Positions 1-8,351 of a stretch of 34,928 bases of DNA are shown in pieces. The DNA is from Candidatus Babeliales bacterium (GTDB lineage Bacteria > Babelota > Babeliae > Babelales > RVW-14), in contig JAIERW010000003.1 of assembly GCA_019746485.1 (NCBI GenBank), forward strand, positions 1-34,928, written 5' to 3'. How positions within the stretch are numbered: position 1 is the stretch's first letter; each line of letters starts with the position of its first letter. A program made the position numbers and the translations under genes. The notes beneath the pieces are model-generated. The model searched no databases and was not told where the DNA came from. It saw nothing but the letters and a program-made list of their open reading frames with translations.

Positions 1-33
1 CACATGCAAAAAGACGATAATTCTAAAGAATAA

Positions 34-39
34 TATAAT
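34..39 (+). promoter_or_regulatory. Possible -10 box ahead of the NDK gene
   Basis: A perfect TATAAT lies here. Seventeen bases upstream (11-16) there is only a weak -35 match (aagacg, 3 of 6). The implied transcript would start at about 45, leaving a very short leader before the NDK start codon. The left edge of the window hides the rest of the upstream region, so this is only a candidate. Confidence 0.3.
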
Positions 40-53
40 TTGAACGAAAGGTT

Positions 54-581
54 ATGATGATCATGAAAAGATTAATGCTATTGTGTCTTCCTGTTTTGTT
101 ACTCATTGCCGGTTGCACACTGTTTAAAACTTCTTGTGATCATCATGACCAAACCATAAAGAAAGTACCTAACATGGAACACACGTTAGCAATTATTAAG
201 CCTGACGCAGTTAAAGCACACAATAGCGGAAAAATTATTGACCGCATTGAACAAGAAGGCTTTGAAATTGTTGGTATGAAAAAAATCAACTTATCATTAG
301 CACAAGCACAAAGCTTTTATGCAGTGCACAAAGAACGTCCGTTCTATGGTGAGTTGGTAGAATTCATGACTTCAGGCCCGGTAGTTGTTATGGCGCTTGC
401 CAAAGACAACGCGGTAAAAGCATGGCGCGACCTTATGGGTGCTACAAACCCTGCACAAGCTGAAAGCAACACAATCCGTAAACTTTACGGCGCAAGTGTT
501 GGCGAAAATGCTACGCACGGTTCTGATGCTCCAGAAACGGCGGCAGAAGAAGTAAAATTCTTCTTTCCAGAATTAAGCTAA
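54..581 (+). CDS. ndk: Lipoprotein-type nucleoside diphosphate kinase
   Basis: NDK transfers the gamma-phosphate between nucleoside triphosphates and diphosphates through a phosphohistidine. The kinase domain is complete from about residue 41: TLAIIKPDAV, then ERPFYGELVEFM, then the active-site segment around NATHGSD with catalytic His155. Ahead of it sits a hydrophobic leader ending in LIAGC, a lipobox with Cys21, which is not normal for the cytosolic NDK family. The start is uncertain: ATGs lie at 54, 57 and 63, and the gaaagg ribosome-binding site at 45-50 best fits 57. An in-frame ATG at 174 begins exactly where ordinary NDKs begin, so a cytosolic form is possible, but only a weak purine stretch precedes it. 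The enzyme assignment is firm. Membrane anchoring is inferred from the lipobox. A strong terminator follows directly. Confidence 0.93.
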   Translation: MMIMKRLMLLCLPVLLLIAGCTLFKTSCDHHDQTIKKVPNMEHTLAIIKPDAVKAHNSGKIIDRIEQEGFEIVGMKKINLSLAQAQSFYAVHKERPFYGELVEFMTSGPVVVMALAKDNAVKAWRDLMGATNPAQAESNTIRKLYGASVGENATHGSDAPETAAEEVKFFFPELS

Positions 582-590
582 TTTAAAAAA

Positions 591-617
591 GGGCCGGAAA
601 ATTCCGGCCCTTTTTTT
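591..617 (+). terminator. Rho-independent terminator after ndk
   Basis: A near-perfect GC-rich hairpin (gggccgga / tccggccc, 591-610) is followed by seven T. It begins 9 bases after the ndk stop codon. A run of A before the stem means it could also act on the opposite strand, but no minus-strand gene leads into it. Confidence 0.92.
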
Positions 618-645
618 ATGTCTATTTTATTAGAGGGGATTAACG

Positions 646-1503
646 ATGCGCACGCTCTTAATCTTTTTCTTTCTCTCTTTCTCCCCCCTCAAAAGCGTTG
701 TTATTCTGGTTCACGGCTCGTTTGCAAGCCAAGAAACCTGGCATAAGCCAGAAGGCGACTTTTTTAGTGAGCTTGAAAAGCAAGCGCACATGCTTAACCA
801 CAAGACTATCTCATTTTGCTGGCCCGGCATGCCCACTACCGCAGCTATTGTTGCCAGCGGCCAAACGCTTGCCAAACTTATGTTGAGCTACCCGCCTACC
901 GAACAGATTATTGTGATTGGACATAGCCACGGCGGCAACGTTATTAACATAGCCAGCCAGCTACTCAATACAGCAACTACTAACGCTTTTGATGCTGACT
1001 TCTTGCTCAGCCTAACTCACACCACCCGCAAGTACGAACCCGCGCTGTTTGAGCTCTTTTGCAAAGCTCTACCACAAATCAAAACTCTCTTTTACTTGTA
1101 CCAACAACAGTGGCGCAGCATCCCAACATTTGCTATTCATGCAGCATATTTTTTAGGCACACCAATCGACGCTCAAACATTTATGCCCAACATGAAAGTT
1201 ATCAAACATGTTTATAATCTTTATTCCCACGGCGACCTGATACAACCGGTGCTTGGCTTTTTCCAACGCGCACTGCCAACACATGAGCGCATAGCCAATC
1301 TTTCAGTAACCATAAAAAATACGGGAATCATACCATCTGACCAGCCGTCGCACGCACAACTACACCATCCCCTGGTCGCACGCTGGCTCTTGTGTATACC
1401 GCATGAGCTTGGACAACAAAAAGTAGGTAATTTTGAAAACTTTAATTATGCCAACGGACATATTTATTTCGAACCCGAACTGGGACCCACGTACACTAAG
1501 TAA
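646..1503 (+). CDS. Alpha/beta hydrolase (lipase/esterase-like), exported or membrane-anchored
   Basis: The protein has the alpha/beta-hydrolase fold signatures: an oxyanion-type HGSF near residue 24 right after the first hydrophobic strand, and the nucleophile elbow GHSHGG with Ser94. Candidate partners are Asp197 (SHGD) and His240 or His241 (QLHHPLV) near the C-terminus. It begins with a short very hydrophobic stretch that could be a signal peptide or anchor, but this runs straight into the first core strand and no cleavage site is obvious. The start is supported by AGAGGGG about 8 bases upstream. The substrate cannot be predicted, although lipid or ester hydrolysis is the usual family activity. 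It lies alone between two terminators and points toward the next gene. Confidence 0.78.
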   Translation: MRTLLIFFFLSFSPLKSVVILVHGSFASQETWHKPEGDFFSELEKQAHMLNHKTISFCWPGMPTTAAIVASGQTLAKLMLSYPPTEQIIVIGHSHGGNVINIASQLLNTATTNAFDADFLLSLTHTTRKYEPALFELFCKALPQIKTLFYLYQQQWRSIPTFAIHAAYFLGTPIDAQTFMPNMKVIKHVYNLYSHGDLIQPVLGFFQRALPTHERIANLSVTIKNTGIIPSDQPSHAQLHHPLVARWLLCIPHELGQQKVGNFENFNYANGHIYFEPELGPTYTK

Positions 1504-1543
1504 ACAAAAGAGGCAGCGCCGAAAAACGCTGCCTCTTTTGTTT
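1502..1543. terminator. Bidirectional terminator between convergent genes
   Basis: A long perfect inverted repeat (1502-1518 with 1527-1543) has a GC core aggcagcg and A/T flanks, so it reads as stem plus U-run in both directions. It lies between the stop codons of the plus-strand hydrolase gene and the minus-strand Gly/Ser/Arg-rich protein gene. Confidence 0.9.
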
Positions 1544-1559
1544 ACTTAAGAAAATTATG

Positions 1560-2861
1560 TTACCAAGAGCTATCATTGTCTTGCTCAACACTCATACGCT
1601 CTTCTTCTCGCGCATCATCGCGAAAATCACGCTCTATGCGTCGTCTTTTTTCTTCTGGTCGAGCGGCGTCAGACTCATCATCTTGGCGAGATCTACCACG
1701 AGGCTCACTATCAGAAACCTCACCAGCTTGCTCACGCTGTTCATACTGCTCTGCCGCTTGCTTGCGAAAGGCATTATCTTCCTCAATGCGCTTTTCAATT
1801 TCTTTAATTCTATCAAGCTCTTCTTGTGTTAAATCAATCAAGCGCGTCAATTTTTCGCTACTATCTTCAATAGCTTTGAGCGTCATACGCCCGCTGCCCA
1901 TATCCAGATTACGAACCGCTAAGCGTTGCGCCACACCAGCCGCAATTTCTTGCGCAAGATCTGCATCGTTATGAGAAATAACAATCGAACGACTCATACC
2001 ACGACGAGAACGAGGAACATAACACTGCCCCGTATCAATACGCTCAAGCAAACGAGGCACACCGGCACGGATATACGTACCATCACCATCTTGGTAATAG
2101 AAAGCAAAGTACAAGTCGCTTTGAGTACCATTGCTCAAGATAATTTCACGGTCAGATTGATCGGCAACATAAATAGTGTAGGTTATGTCGGTAAATGGAT
2201 AAGTCCACCAACCATAGCGATAACCAAAGCGAGAATGCGGCACAAAGAAGCCAACACCACCACAGTAGTAATAACCATAACCTGGATAATAAAACCCATA
2301 AAGCGGATCGAAATAACTCCAGCCTGGCCAAATCAAGCCCCAGCTCCAAAAACCAAGCGGCCTGTTCCAATAGCATGATCGATAGTTAGAAAACAAAACG
2401 GAGCGCCTGCGATAGCCCGACCCATACGAACGGCGCCAACCGGAACGCGAACGGGCACCAGCGCTGCTAAGCCTTGCAGCTCTTCTGCTTGAACGACTAC
2501 TCGAAAGACCTGATGAGCGTGCTCTAGAAGTACGAGATACTCTTGAACTAGAAGCTCCAGAGCCTGCCAAACTTGTAGACCTAACACGAGAACTGCCAGC
2601 ACTACTGGTACGAAAAGAACGTCGCCCCCCAGAACCATGCGATGAGAAACTAGAGCCACTCGAACCTGAACGATGAGAAAAACTACCGCCAGAAGAATGC
2701 GAACGCCCACCGCCTCCGCCACCAGAATGTCTACCTCGTGCAGCAAGTAAGATTGGTTCTTGCTTTACCAAGCTAGCATTCATCAAATCGGCAGCAAAAC
2801 AGTCTGCTCCTGCTAAACCCAACAAGAGCCCTAGTAGGCCTCTGCTTTTGATCATCTTCAT
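1560..2861 (-). CDS. Exported Gly/Ser/Arg-rich protein with aromatic patch, function unknown
   Basis: I do not recognise this family. It has a Sec signal peptide and then four zones. The first is about 100 residues of Gly/Ser/Arg-rich low complexity, including a run of six Gly. The second is an extreme Trp/Tyr/Gly/Phe-rich patch (PGYGYYYCGGVGFF). The third, of about 150 residues, looks folded and contains TYTIYVADQSDREIILSNGT. The fourth is a highly charged, probably coiled-coil tail rich in Glu and Arg. The start at 2861 is preferred because GAGAAGG sits a few bases before that ATG; an in-frame ATG at 2876 would put this site inside the gene. The composition suggests a surface or envelope protein, or one that binds polyanions, but this is inference. 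It ends at a shared bidirectional terminator. Confidence 0.75.
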   Translation of the reverse strand: MKMIKSRGLLGLLLGLAGADCFAADLMNASLVKQEPILLAARGRHSGGGGGGRSHSSGGSFSHRSGSSGSSFSSHGSGGRRSFRTSSAGSSRVRSTSLAGSGASSSRVSRTSRARSSGLSSSRSSRRAARLSSAGARSRSGWRRSYGSGYRRRSVLFSNYRSCYWNRPLGFWSWGLIWPGWSYFDPLYGFYYPGYGYYYCGGVGFFVPHSRFGYRYGWWTYPFTDITYTIYVADQSDREIILSNGTQSDLYFAFYYQDGDGTYIRAGVPRLLERIDTGQCYVPRSRRGMSRSIVISHNDADLAQEIAAGVAQRLAVRNLDMGSGRMTLKAIEDSSEKLTRLIDLTQEELDRIKEIEKRIEEDNAFRKQAAEQYEQREQAGEVSDSEPRGRSRQDDESDAARPEEKRRRIERDFRDDAREEERMSVEQDNDSSW

Positions 2862-3026
2862 AACCTTCTCCCTCATCTAACGCGTTAATTTTTCAAAAAA
2901 TTAAAGATCGATACCTTTAAACAAAATAGTACCTAAATTTAATATTAGAAAAATACGAGAAAAAAATGCAAGAGTTTAGTTAAGAAAAAATAGTGAAACA
3001 AAGCCCTATTCTACAGTACAAAACAC

Positions 3027-3869
3027 TTATGGGCACTCGGGAACCGGACGTTGCTTTGCCCAAGCATCAAGATCTACCAAATACCGCAAAAGGGCTGGCA
3101 GCTGAGAAAGGCGCACCGAATTTGGACCGTCACACAGCGCTTTTTCAGGCTCTTCGTGAACTTCCATAAAAATCCCGGCTATCCCTTGAACAATGGCAGC
3201 CGCAGCAATGGTGGGCACAAAATGCCGATCCCCACCAGACGAATCACCAAGCTGCCCAGGGCGCTGAACAGAATGAGTAGCATCAATGACTACTGGCTTG
3301 CCAAAACGTTTCATAATGGGGAAATTTCGCGGGTCTACGACCAAGTCTTCATAGCCCATGGTAAAGCCACGCTCCCCAAGCCAGACCTGCTCATTGCCTG
3401 TTGAGGCAACTTTGTCGACCAACGAACCCATTTTTTCAGGCCGTACAAATTGGCCCTTTTTAATGAAAACCGTTCGGCCAGTCTTGCCAGCAGCCAACAA
3501 AAGATCGGTTTGTCGACACAAAAAGGCAGGCACTTGCAAAACATTAGCTACGTCGGCCACATGTGCCGCCTGCCATGCTTCATGAATATCGGTAACCACA
3601 GGAAGATCAAACTCTGCTTTAACTTTTTCAAAAATACGCAACCCTTCATCCATACCAACGCTACGATAGCTTTTGGCTGAAATGCGGTTCGCTTTGTCAA
3701 AAGAACCTTTAAAAATAAGGTTGAAAGAGAGTTGTTCAGATAACTTTTTAAGTTCTTGAGCAAGCATAAGCGTATGCGCTTCATCTTGCAATGCACATGG
3801 CCCCAAAATAAAAAAAAGCGGCTTTTCGTTGCCGCTCATTTTTTCAAGCCAAAGGTGTTTTTGGTTCAT
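3027..3869 (-). CDS. kdsA: 3-deoxy-8-phosphooctulonate synthase (Kdo-8-P synthase), metal-dependent type
   Basis: KdsA condenses phosphoenolpyruvate with arabinose 5-phosphate to make Kdo-8-phosphate for the lipopolysaccharide inner core. The TIM-barrel protein matches the family over its full length, with KGSFDKANR, TDIHEAWQA, PAFLCRQTDLL and KKGQFV. The four positions that bind metal in the Aquifex-type enzyme all appear conserved: Cys25 in GPC, His in ATHSV, Glu in MEVHEEPEKA, and Asp in LCDGP. The E. coli type has Asn in place of the Cys. The first 26 bases overlap the end of nusB, and a second in-frame ATG at 3839 is also possible. It is the last gene of an efp-nusB-kdsA run. No convincing hairpin follows it. 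Confidence 0.95.
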   Translation of the reverse strand: MNQKHLWLEKMSGNEKPLFFILGPCALQDEAHTLMLAQELKKLSEQLSFNLIFKGSFDKANRISAKSYRSVGMDEGLRIFEKVKAEFDLPVVTDIHEAWQAAHVADVANVLQVPAFLCRQTDLLLAAGKTGRTVFIKKGQFVRPEKMGSLVDKVASTGNEQVWLGERGFTMGYEDLVVDPRNFPIMKRFGKPVVIDATHSVQRPGQLGDSSGGDRHFVPTIAAAAIVQGIAGIFMEVHEEPEKALCDGPNSVRLSQLPALLRYLVDLDAWAKQRPVPECP

Positions 3870-4395
3870 CTTCGTCTTCTATTTTATTTTCTGCTTTTTT
3901 TTCTATAGTTTTGCAAATTTCGTCCAAGATGCCATTGATGAACTTGTACGAATCTTTTTCAGCAAATGCTTTAGCCAATTCTACTGCTTCATTGATAACA
4001 ATGGAAACAATAGCGTCTGGTTGACGCAGCTCCCACAATGCCATGCGCAAAATAAGTCGTGTGCAACAACCAAGCCGTTCAAGTTTCCAATTCTTCAAAA
4101 AGGGTTTAATGCCCTCATCAAGCAGATCACGCTGCTCAACAACACCATGCGCCAGTTGATAAGCAAATGACTCAGCATCAACATCCAAGTTAAAGCCATC
4201 CTTGAAGTCTTGAATCAAATCATCCAATGAAACCGTATAATCAAAACGGTCAAGTGCATAAATTAAATGAAACGCAACAAAGCGCTCATCGCGTCTAGAT
4301 TCTGCTTTTAAAGGATGTTCTTCTCCCAGGACAAAGTCCTGATCGTTATCACGCTCATCAACAATGTTTTGATCTATGATGTTTTTTTCATTCAT
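3844..4395 (-). CDS. nusB: Transcription antitermination factor NusB
   Basis: NusB binds boxA RNA with NusE (ribosomal protein S10) and keeps RNA polymerase in a processive state on rRNA operons. The all-helical core runs from about residue 33 (ESRRDERFVAFHLIYALD) to the signature INEAVELAKAFAEKDSYKFINGILD. An acidic N-terminal extension of about 30 residues and a charged C-terminal tail make it longer (183 aa) than the usual 140-150. The final bases overlap kdsA, and the gene begins 35 bases after efp, so the three are probably co-transcribed. Confidence 0.92.
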   Translation of the reverse strand: MNEKNIIDQNIVDERDNDQDFVLGEEHPLKAESRRDERFVAFHLIYALDRFDYTVSLDDLIQDFKDGFNLDVDAESFAYQLAHGVVEQRDLLDEGIKPFLKNWKLERLGCCTRLILRMALWELRQPDAIVSIVINEAVELAKAFAEKDSYKFINGILDEICKTIEKKAENKIEDEDEPKTPLA

Positions 4396-4430
4396 GGCTC
4401 TTAACCCTTGCTTCCCAAAAAGAAGCTTTC

Positions 4431-4994
4431 TTAGTTTACACGCTCAATATATTTGTCTTCGCGTGTATCAATTTTAATTTTATCACCTTCTTGCAAGAAC
4501 AATGGCACACTAATAACCAAACCCGATTCAAGTGTTGCAGGCTTGCTACCACCTTGAGCGGTATCACCTTTTACACCAGGCATAGTTTCAGTAATAGTCA
4601 AAATCATAAACATTGGCGGCTCAACACTTACCACGCGACCCTTAAAGCTCATAACGCTGTAAGCTTCGCCTTCTTTCAAATAGTTTTTAGCACCAACAAT
4701 TTGATCTTCACTTAAATCAACTTGTTCAAAGTCTTCTTTGTTCATAAAGTGATACATATCATCAGAAGAATAAAGGTACTGCATGTTAACTTGTTCTACA
4801 TCTGGTTCTGGAAATTTTTCAGCAGAACGGAAGGTTTCTTCCAACATACGACCAGTCAATAAATTACGCATTTTTGTACGCAAGTAAGTGCCACCCTTAC
4901 CAGGCTTTACCAATTGATAATCTATCACAAGCCACGGCTCGTTATTCCACAATATCTTTGTTGAGCCTTTTTTGAAATCTGATGTTGAAATCAC
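4431..4994 (-). CDS. efp: Translation elongation factor P
   Basis: EF-P enters the ribosomal E site and helps peptide-bond formation at polyproline stretches. The 187-aa protein is full length with three beta-barrel domains. The tip loop PGKGGTY places Lys33 at the position that is lysylated in E. coli; no modification enzyme gene is in the window. The C-terminal domain has the usual SGLVISVPLFLQEGDKIKIDTR. The start codon is GTG, with a purine-rich site (AGAGGTAAGGG) upstream. It heads the efp-nusB-kdsA group. A weak -10-like TATAAC lies upstream near 5019-5024, but I see no good -35. Confidence 0.95.
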   Translation of the reverse strand: MISTSDFKKGSTKILWNNEPWLVIDYQLVKPGKGGTYLRTKMRNLLTGRMLEETFRSAEKFPEPDVEQVNMQYLYSSDDMYHFMNKEDFEQVDLSEDQIVGAKNYLKEGEAYSVMSFKGRVVSVEPPMFMILTITETMPGVKGDTAQGGSKPATLESGLVISVPLFLQEGDKIKIDTREDKYIERVN

Positions 4995-5127
4995 GGGTTA
5001 CCCTTACCTCTTTAAAGCGTTATAATGTAGTAAAACCATATGAATAAAGGTAGATCAACATACAGTTTTTTTCAACTTAATCCAGCAATATCATGAATTT
5101 TGACCAAAAAAGTGGTTATTTTAAAAT

Positions 5128-5694
5128 CTAGCCAAAAATAAGCCGACACGCCTGGTCAAGCAGCTGACCTATTTTGTCTTCTTCAGGACGAATAAAGGGG
5201 GTCAAAACATAATCACCAACCTCTTCTCTGCTTTCTGGCCGCCCTATTCCAAAACGAAGGCGCCAAAACTCTGCCCCAACTACCCCCATAATTGAACGCA
5301 AGCCGTTATGCCCTTTAGCACTACCGCCAAAACGCAAACCCAGGTTTCCAAAAGGTTTTTCAAGCTCATCATGCACCACAACCACCTGCTCAGGCTTAAT
5401 GCCCTTTTTAGTAAGAAATACCATAACCTTGCCCGACTCATTCATAAACGTTTGCGGCTTGATTAAATAAACACTGCTCACGCTACCATCAACCGTCATT
5501 GAAACTTGAGCGACTTCCATTTTATCAGTAGTCTGCCAAACAGCATTCAGCTGCTCTGCCAGATTTTCAACAACACGAAAGCCAATATTATGGCGTGTTT
5601 TAACATACCGCGCCCCAGGGTTGCCAAGGCCAATAACCGCACGAATGGTACTGGCACTAAAAACATGATCTTGTAGTTGAGCTTTGCTCACCAT
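5128..5694 (-). CDS. pth: Peptidyl-tRNA hydrolase
   Basis: Pth releases tRNA from peptidyl-tRNAs that drop off the ribosome. Family motifs are in order: IGLGNPG, TRHNIGF with catalytic His35 (E. coli His20), KPQTFMNESG with a substrate-binding Asn, VVHDELE with Asp109 (E. coli Asp93), and KGHNGLRSI. The N-terminus is about 15 residues longer than usual, so a later start cannot be excluded. Its ATG overlaps the stop of the upstream PRPP-synthetase-like gene by 7 bases, which suggests translational coupling. It is last in the ompH-lpxD-prs-pth operon. Confidence 0.95.
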   Translation of the reverse strand: MVSKAQLQDHVFSASTIRAVIGLGNPGARYVKTRHNIGFRVVENLAEQLNAVWQTTDKMEVAQVSMTVDGSVSSVYLIKPQTFMNESGKVMVFLTKKGIKPEQVVVVHDELEKPFGNLGLRFGGSAKGHNGLRSIMGVVGAEFWRLRFGIGRPESREEVGDYVLTPFIRPEEDKIGQLLDQACRLIFG

Positions 5695-6623
5695 AATCCC
5701 TTTTCTTCAGCTAAAGCGTTGGCTAAAAATTCATCAATCGAAACAACCGCAATACTTGTCGGTACCTGAGTCTGATCAAGCAATAACGAGTTGGTAACGT
5801 AAAGTTTATGAAAACAACCATCTTGAACAAGGTGATGAGCATTGGCCGACAACACTGCATGCGAAAAACAACCTTCAACACTACGCGCACCATGCCGACG
5901 AATACTGTTATAAGCATGCAAAGCAGTACCGGCGGTATCGATAATATCGTCGATCACCACAACACGCTTACCCACCACATCGCCCGTTAATGTCAGCGAA
6001 ACTGACTGATCAACCCCGATACGCTTTTTTTCAAGCGTCACCAGCTCTAAGCCAAGTTCTTGTGCCAAAGCTTGAGCGCGTGCCAACCCACCAACATCTG
6101 GTGCAGCAATGCACGTATTTCGATCAACGCCCTGCCGTTTTAAAAATTGAGCCCAAAAAGAAACAAGCGAAATGGTACGCAACGGAAATGGCAACAACGA
6201 AGCATTGTGAACAGAATGAACATCGCAACTGATCAGCTCATCAAAGCCTGCCGCTTGCAAAAGCTTGCCAATAAACGCAAAGCTGCCCGCAAAACCTGCA
6301 GCATCGTTTTTATCGTGGCGCGCATATGGCAGATAGGGCAACAGCCCCGCCAGCTTTTTTACCCCACGCTGTTTGAGCGTATTTGCTACCAACAAAAGCT
6401 GCCACAGCTCGTTATTAATGTGGTATTCAGGCTTGTCTTGCAAACAAAATGAAGAAAATTGAAAAACCAGTAAAACCGTTGTGCCCGCTAATTCTTCTGA
6501 CATAGTCAACGTAACCAGCGATTCGGTATCAGCAAAATTCACCAGATTGTAGGTACCCAAAGGTTGACCCAACCTAGCGCTAAGCCGCTGAGCAAGCACA
6601 GAGTTTTGGCAACTTACAATCAC
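5688..6623 (-). CDS. prs: Ribose-phosphate pyrophosphokinase (PRPP synthetase), divergent
   Basis: The enzyme makes PRPP from ribose 5-phosphate and ATP for nucleotide synthesis. Its length (311 aa) and two phosphoribosyltransferase-like halves fit. It shows PYLPYARHDK, CDVHS, APDVGGLARAQ, and the PRPP-binding loop VVIDDIIDTAGT at about residues 222-233. It differs from the usual sequence in several places: the normally invariant YARQD reads YARHD, DGE near residue 32 reads DTE, and the conserved Arg of the nearby ESVRG segment is missing. It may be an atypical or differently regulated form. The start codon is GTG, 18 bases after the lpxD stop. It lies between lpxD and pth in a four-gene run. 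Confidence 0.87.
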   Translation of the reverse strand: MIVSCQNSVLAQRLSARLGQPLGTYNLVNFADTESLVTLTMSEELAGTTVLLVFQFSSFCLQDKPEYHINNELWQLLLVANTLKQRGVKKLAGLLPYLPYARHDKNDAAGFAGSFAFIGKLLQAAGFDELISCDVHSVHNASLLPFPLRTISLVSFWAQFLKRQGVDRNTCIAAPDVGGLARAQALAQELGLELVTLEKKRIGVDQSVSLTLTGDVVGKRVVVIDDIIDTAGTALHAYNSIRRHGARSVEGCFSHAVLSANAHHLVQDGCFHKLYVTNSLLLDQTQVPTSIAVVSIDEFLANALAEEKGLW

Positions 6624-6641
6624 GGCTTACTCACTCATCAC

Positions 6642-7688
6642 TTATGAAAAAAACTTTTTCCAGAACGGTTTTTTTTGATGTTCAATAACTTTTTGAACTT
6701 CATTGGCCATTTTAAAGAGCTCTGGCAACTTGGTAAGCAAAACTACCAAGCGCTTCCACGTGCCAAAAGCAACAGCTGGCATACCAGCAACAACGCTGCC
6801 GTCGGCAACATCGTTCATAATCCCACTCTTTGAAACAATCTTTACGCGGTTACCAACCTTGATATGATCACGAATAGCAACAAGCGCACCAATCTGACAA
6901 CCAATCCCCACCGTAGCGCTACCACCAAGAGCAGTGAACGGCAAAATGACCGTGCCTGCGCCAATGCGCACGTTGTGCGCAACATGCACGCAGTTGTCCA
7001 ACTTTACCATATCTTCAATAACCGTTTCATCAAAAGAGCCCCGGTCAATAGTTGAGTTGGCTCCAATTTCTACTTCTCTGCCAATTCTGACAATGCCAAT
7101 TTGCGGCACCTTGCGTAAGCCTTGTTTACCCATTTGATACCCAAAGCCATCAGAACCAATAACGGCGCCAGCATGAATAATGCTGCCATCACCAATTATT
7201 GATCCATCAAGAATTCTTACTCCTGGATGCACTAAAACACCTTTGCCGATTTGGCAATTGCGCCCAATATAAACAAGAGCGCTAATAACACTTCCCGCAC
7301 CAATGCTGGCACCAGAAGCTACAACGGCCGAAGGGTCTAGTTGAACGTCAGAAAACAAAGACCGAGCTTCATTTGAAACCCGATCTTTGTTTTGAATATA
7401 AGTAACTAATTTTTGAAACGCTTGCAGGGGGTCGCTAACCAGCAGATACTGTTTATTGTCAACCGGCTTTTGCGCGGCCAAAAAAAGGCCGGCTCCGCTC
7501 TGCTCAATTACTTTTGACGAAATATTGTCAAAAACTGAAGCATCACCACGCTCAAAAATCACTGCTAAATCTTGGGGGCAAGCTCGTTCTAACGAAGCGA
7601 TAGTGTTGACTACAAACGAATCGTCAAGAGTACTGGTACCCTCGCCAATAATTTGTTTTATTTGACCAAGTTGTAATGCTAATTTCAT
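6642..7688 (-). CDS. lpxD: UDP-3-O-acylglucosamine N-acyltransferase LpxD
   Basis: LpxD adds the N-linked hydroxyacyl chain in the third step of lipid A synthesis, using acyl-ACP. The 348-aa length is typical. An N-terminal uridine-binding domain is followed from about residue 115 by left-handed beta-helix hexapeptide repeats such as IGAGSV, IGKGVL, IGDGSI and IGANST. The active-site segment is HVAHNVRIG, with His238 matching E. coli His239. A C-terminal helical extension closes the protein. It starts 22 bases after ompH, the usual bacterial skp-lpxD pairing, although fabZ, lpxA and bamA are not adjacent here. Confidence 0.95.
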   Translation of the reverse strand: MKLALQLGQIKQIIGEGTSTLDDSFVVNTIASLERACPQDLAVIFERGDASVFDNISSKVIEQSGAGLFLAAQKPVDNKQYLLVSDPLQAFQKLVTYIQNKDRVSNEARSLFSDVQLDPSAVVASGASIGAGSVISALVYIGRNCQIGKGVLVHPGVRILDGSIIGDGSIIHAGAVIGSDGFGYQMGKQGLRKVPQIGIVRIGREVEIGANSTIDRGSFDETVIEDMVKLDNCVHVAHNVRIGAGTVILPFTALGGSATVGIGCQIGALVAIRDHIKVGNRVKIVSKSGIMNDVADGSVVAGMPAVAFGTWKRLVVLLTKLPELFKMANEVQKVIEHQKKPFWKKFFS

Positions 7689-7710
7689 AAAAGCCGCCCT
7701 AAGAGGTTAA

Positions 7711-8295
7711 TTACGCAGTTTTAACAGTTGCTTTTTCTTTTTTTGCAGGAGCTTGCGCTACTGACTTCGTTGTTTCATTTTTTGAGTATTCTGCATCAAG
7801 AGCCTTCAAAACATCGCTGGTTTTGTCGATAGCTTTTGAAACACACAATACGCCTGGAGTATTTTTATCAATAATCATGCCCCAATTTTGTTCAGACATA
7901 AGTCTGTCAGCTACTTTACGTTGTTTGTCATGAAGTTGCATTTGGGTTTTTTGAATTTCTTGACGAAGACTTTGCTCTCTGAGAGAAAGTGTTTTGCTCT
8001 CTGCATTTTTCAATTGAGCAAGAGTTTCTGTTTTTTCAGCAAGTGCTTTTTCGCTCAAAACTTCTTTTTGGTCTTCAATTTCTTTTTCAAGCTTGCTAAT
8101 CTTTTCGTTAGATTCTTTAGCATAGTCTTGAAATTTTTGTACTTTTGATTTGATATCTTCAGTAAGAACTTTACCTTCTGCTGATTCTTGCATAAGCATT
8201 AAGCTGTCAATTGAAACCAAGGTCTCATTTTTTGCAAATACCATGCCAAAATTGAACGCTGACGCAAACGCAAGACCTAACAATACTTTTTTCAT
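7711..8295 (-). CDS. OmpH/Skp-family periplasmic chaperone
   Basis: Skp-type chaperones hold unfolded outer-membrane proteins in the periplasm. The 194-aa protein has a clear Sec signal peptide (MKKVLLGLAFASAF, likely cleaved after Ala21). It then shows the family pattern: a short beta strand (LVSIDSLMLMQESAEGK), a long Lys/Glu-rich coiled coil from about residue 50 to 130, and a returning strand (WGMIIDKNTPGVLCV). A Lys/Ala-rich tail ends it. The ribosome-binding site AAGGAG is ideal. A good promoter lies about 55-90 bases upstream, making this the first gene of the ompH-lpxD-prs-pth operon. Confidence 0.87.
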   Translation of the reverse strand: MKKVLLGLAFASAFNFGMVFAKNETLVSIDSLMLMQESAEGKVLTEDIKSKVQKFQDYAKESNEKISKLEKEIEDQKEVLSEKALAEKTETLAQLKNAESKTLSLREQSLRQEIQKTQMQLHDKQRKVADRLMSEQNWGMIIDKNTPGVLCVSKAIDKTSDVLKALDAEYSKNETTKSVAQAPAKKEKATVKTA

Positions 8296-8351
8296 AGTTA
8301 CTCCTTTGAAAAAATCAGTGATACATAAAAAATTACGTTTTTTCTTTTGTT

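Noticed and set aside
2333..2746. Second minus-strand frame inside the Gly/Ser/Arg-rich gene
   Set aside because: It is a shadow of the repetitive codons in the true frame, without its own start signals.
5019..5047. Possible efp promoter with TATAAC
   Set aside because: The hexamer at the correct distance upstream (TTATTC) is a poor -35, so I did not list it as a feature.
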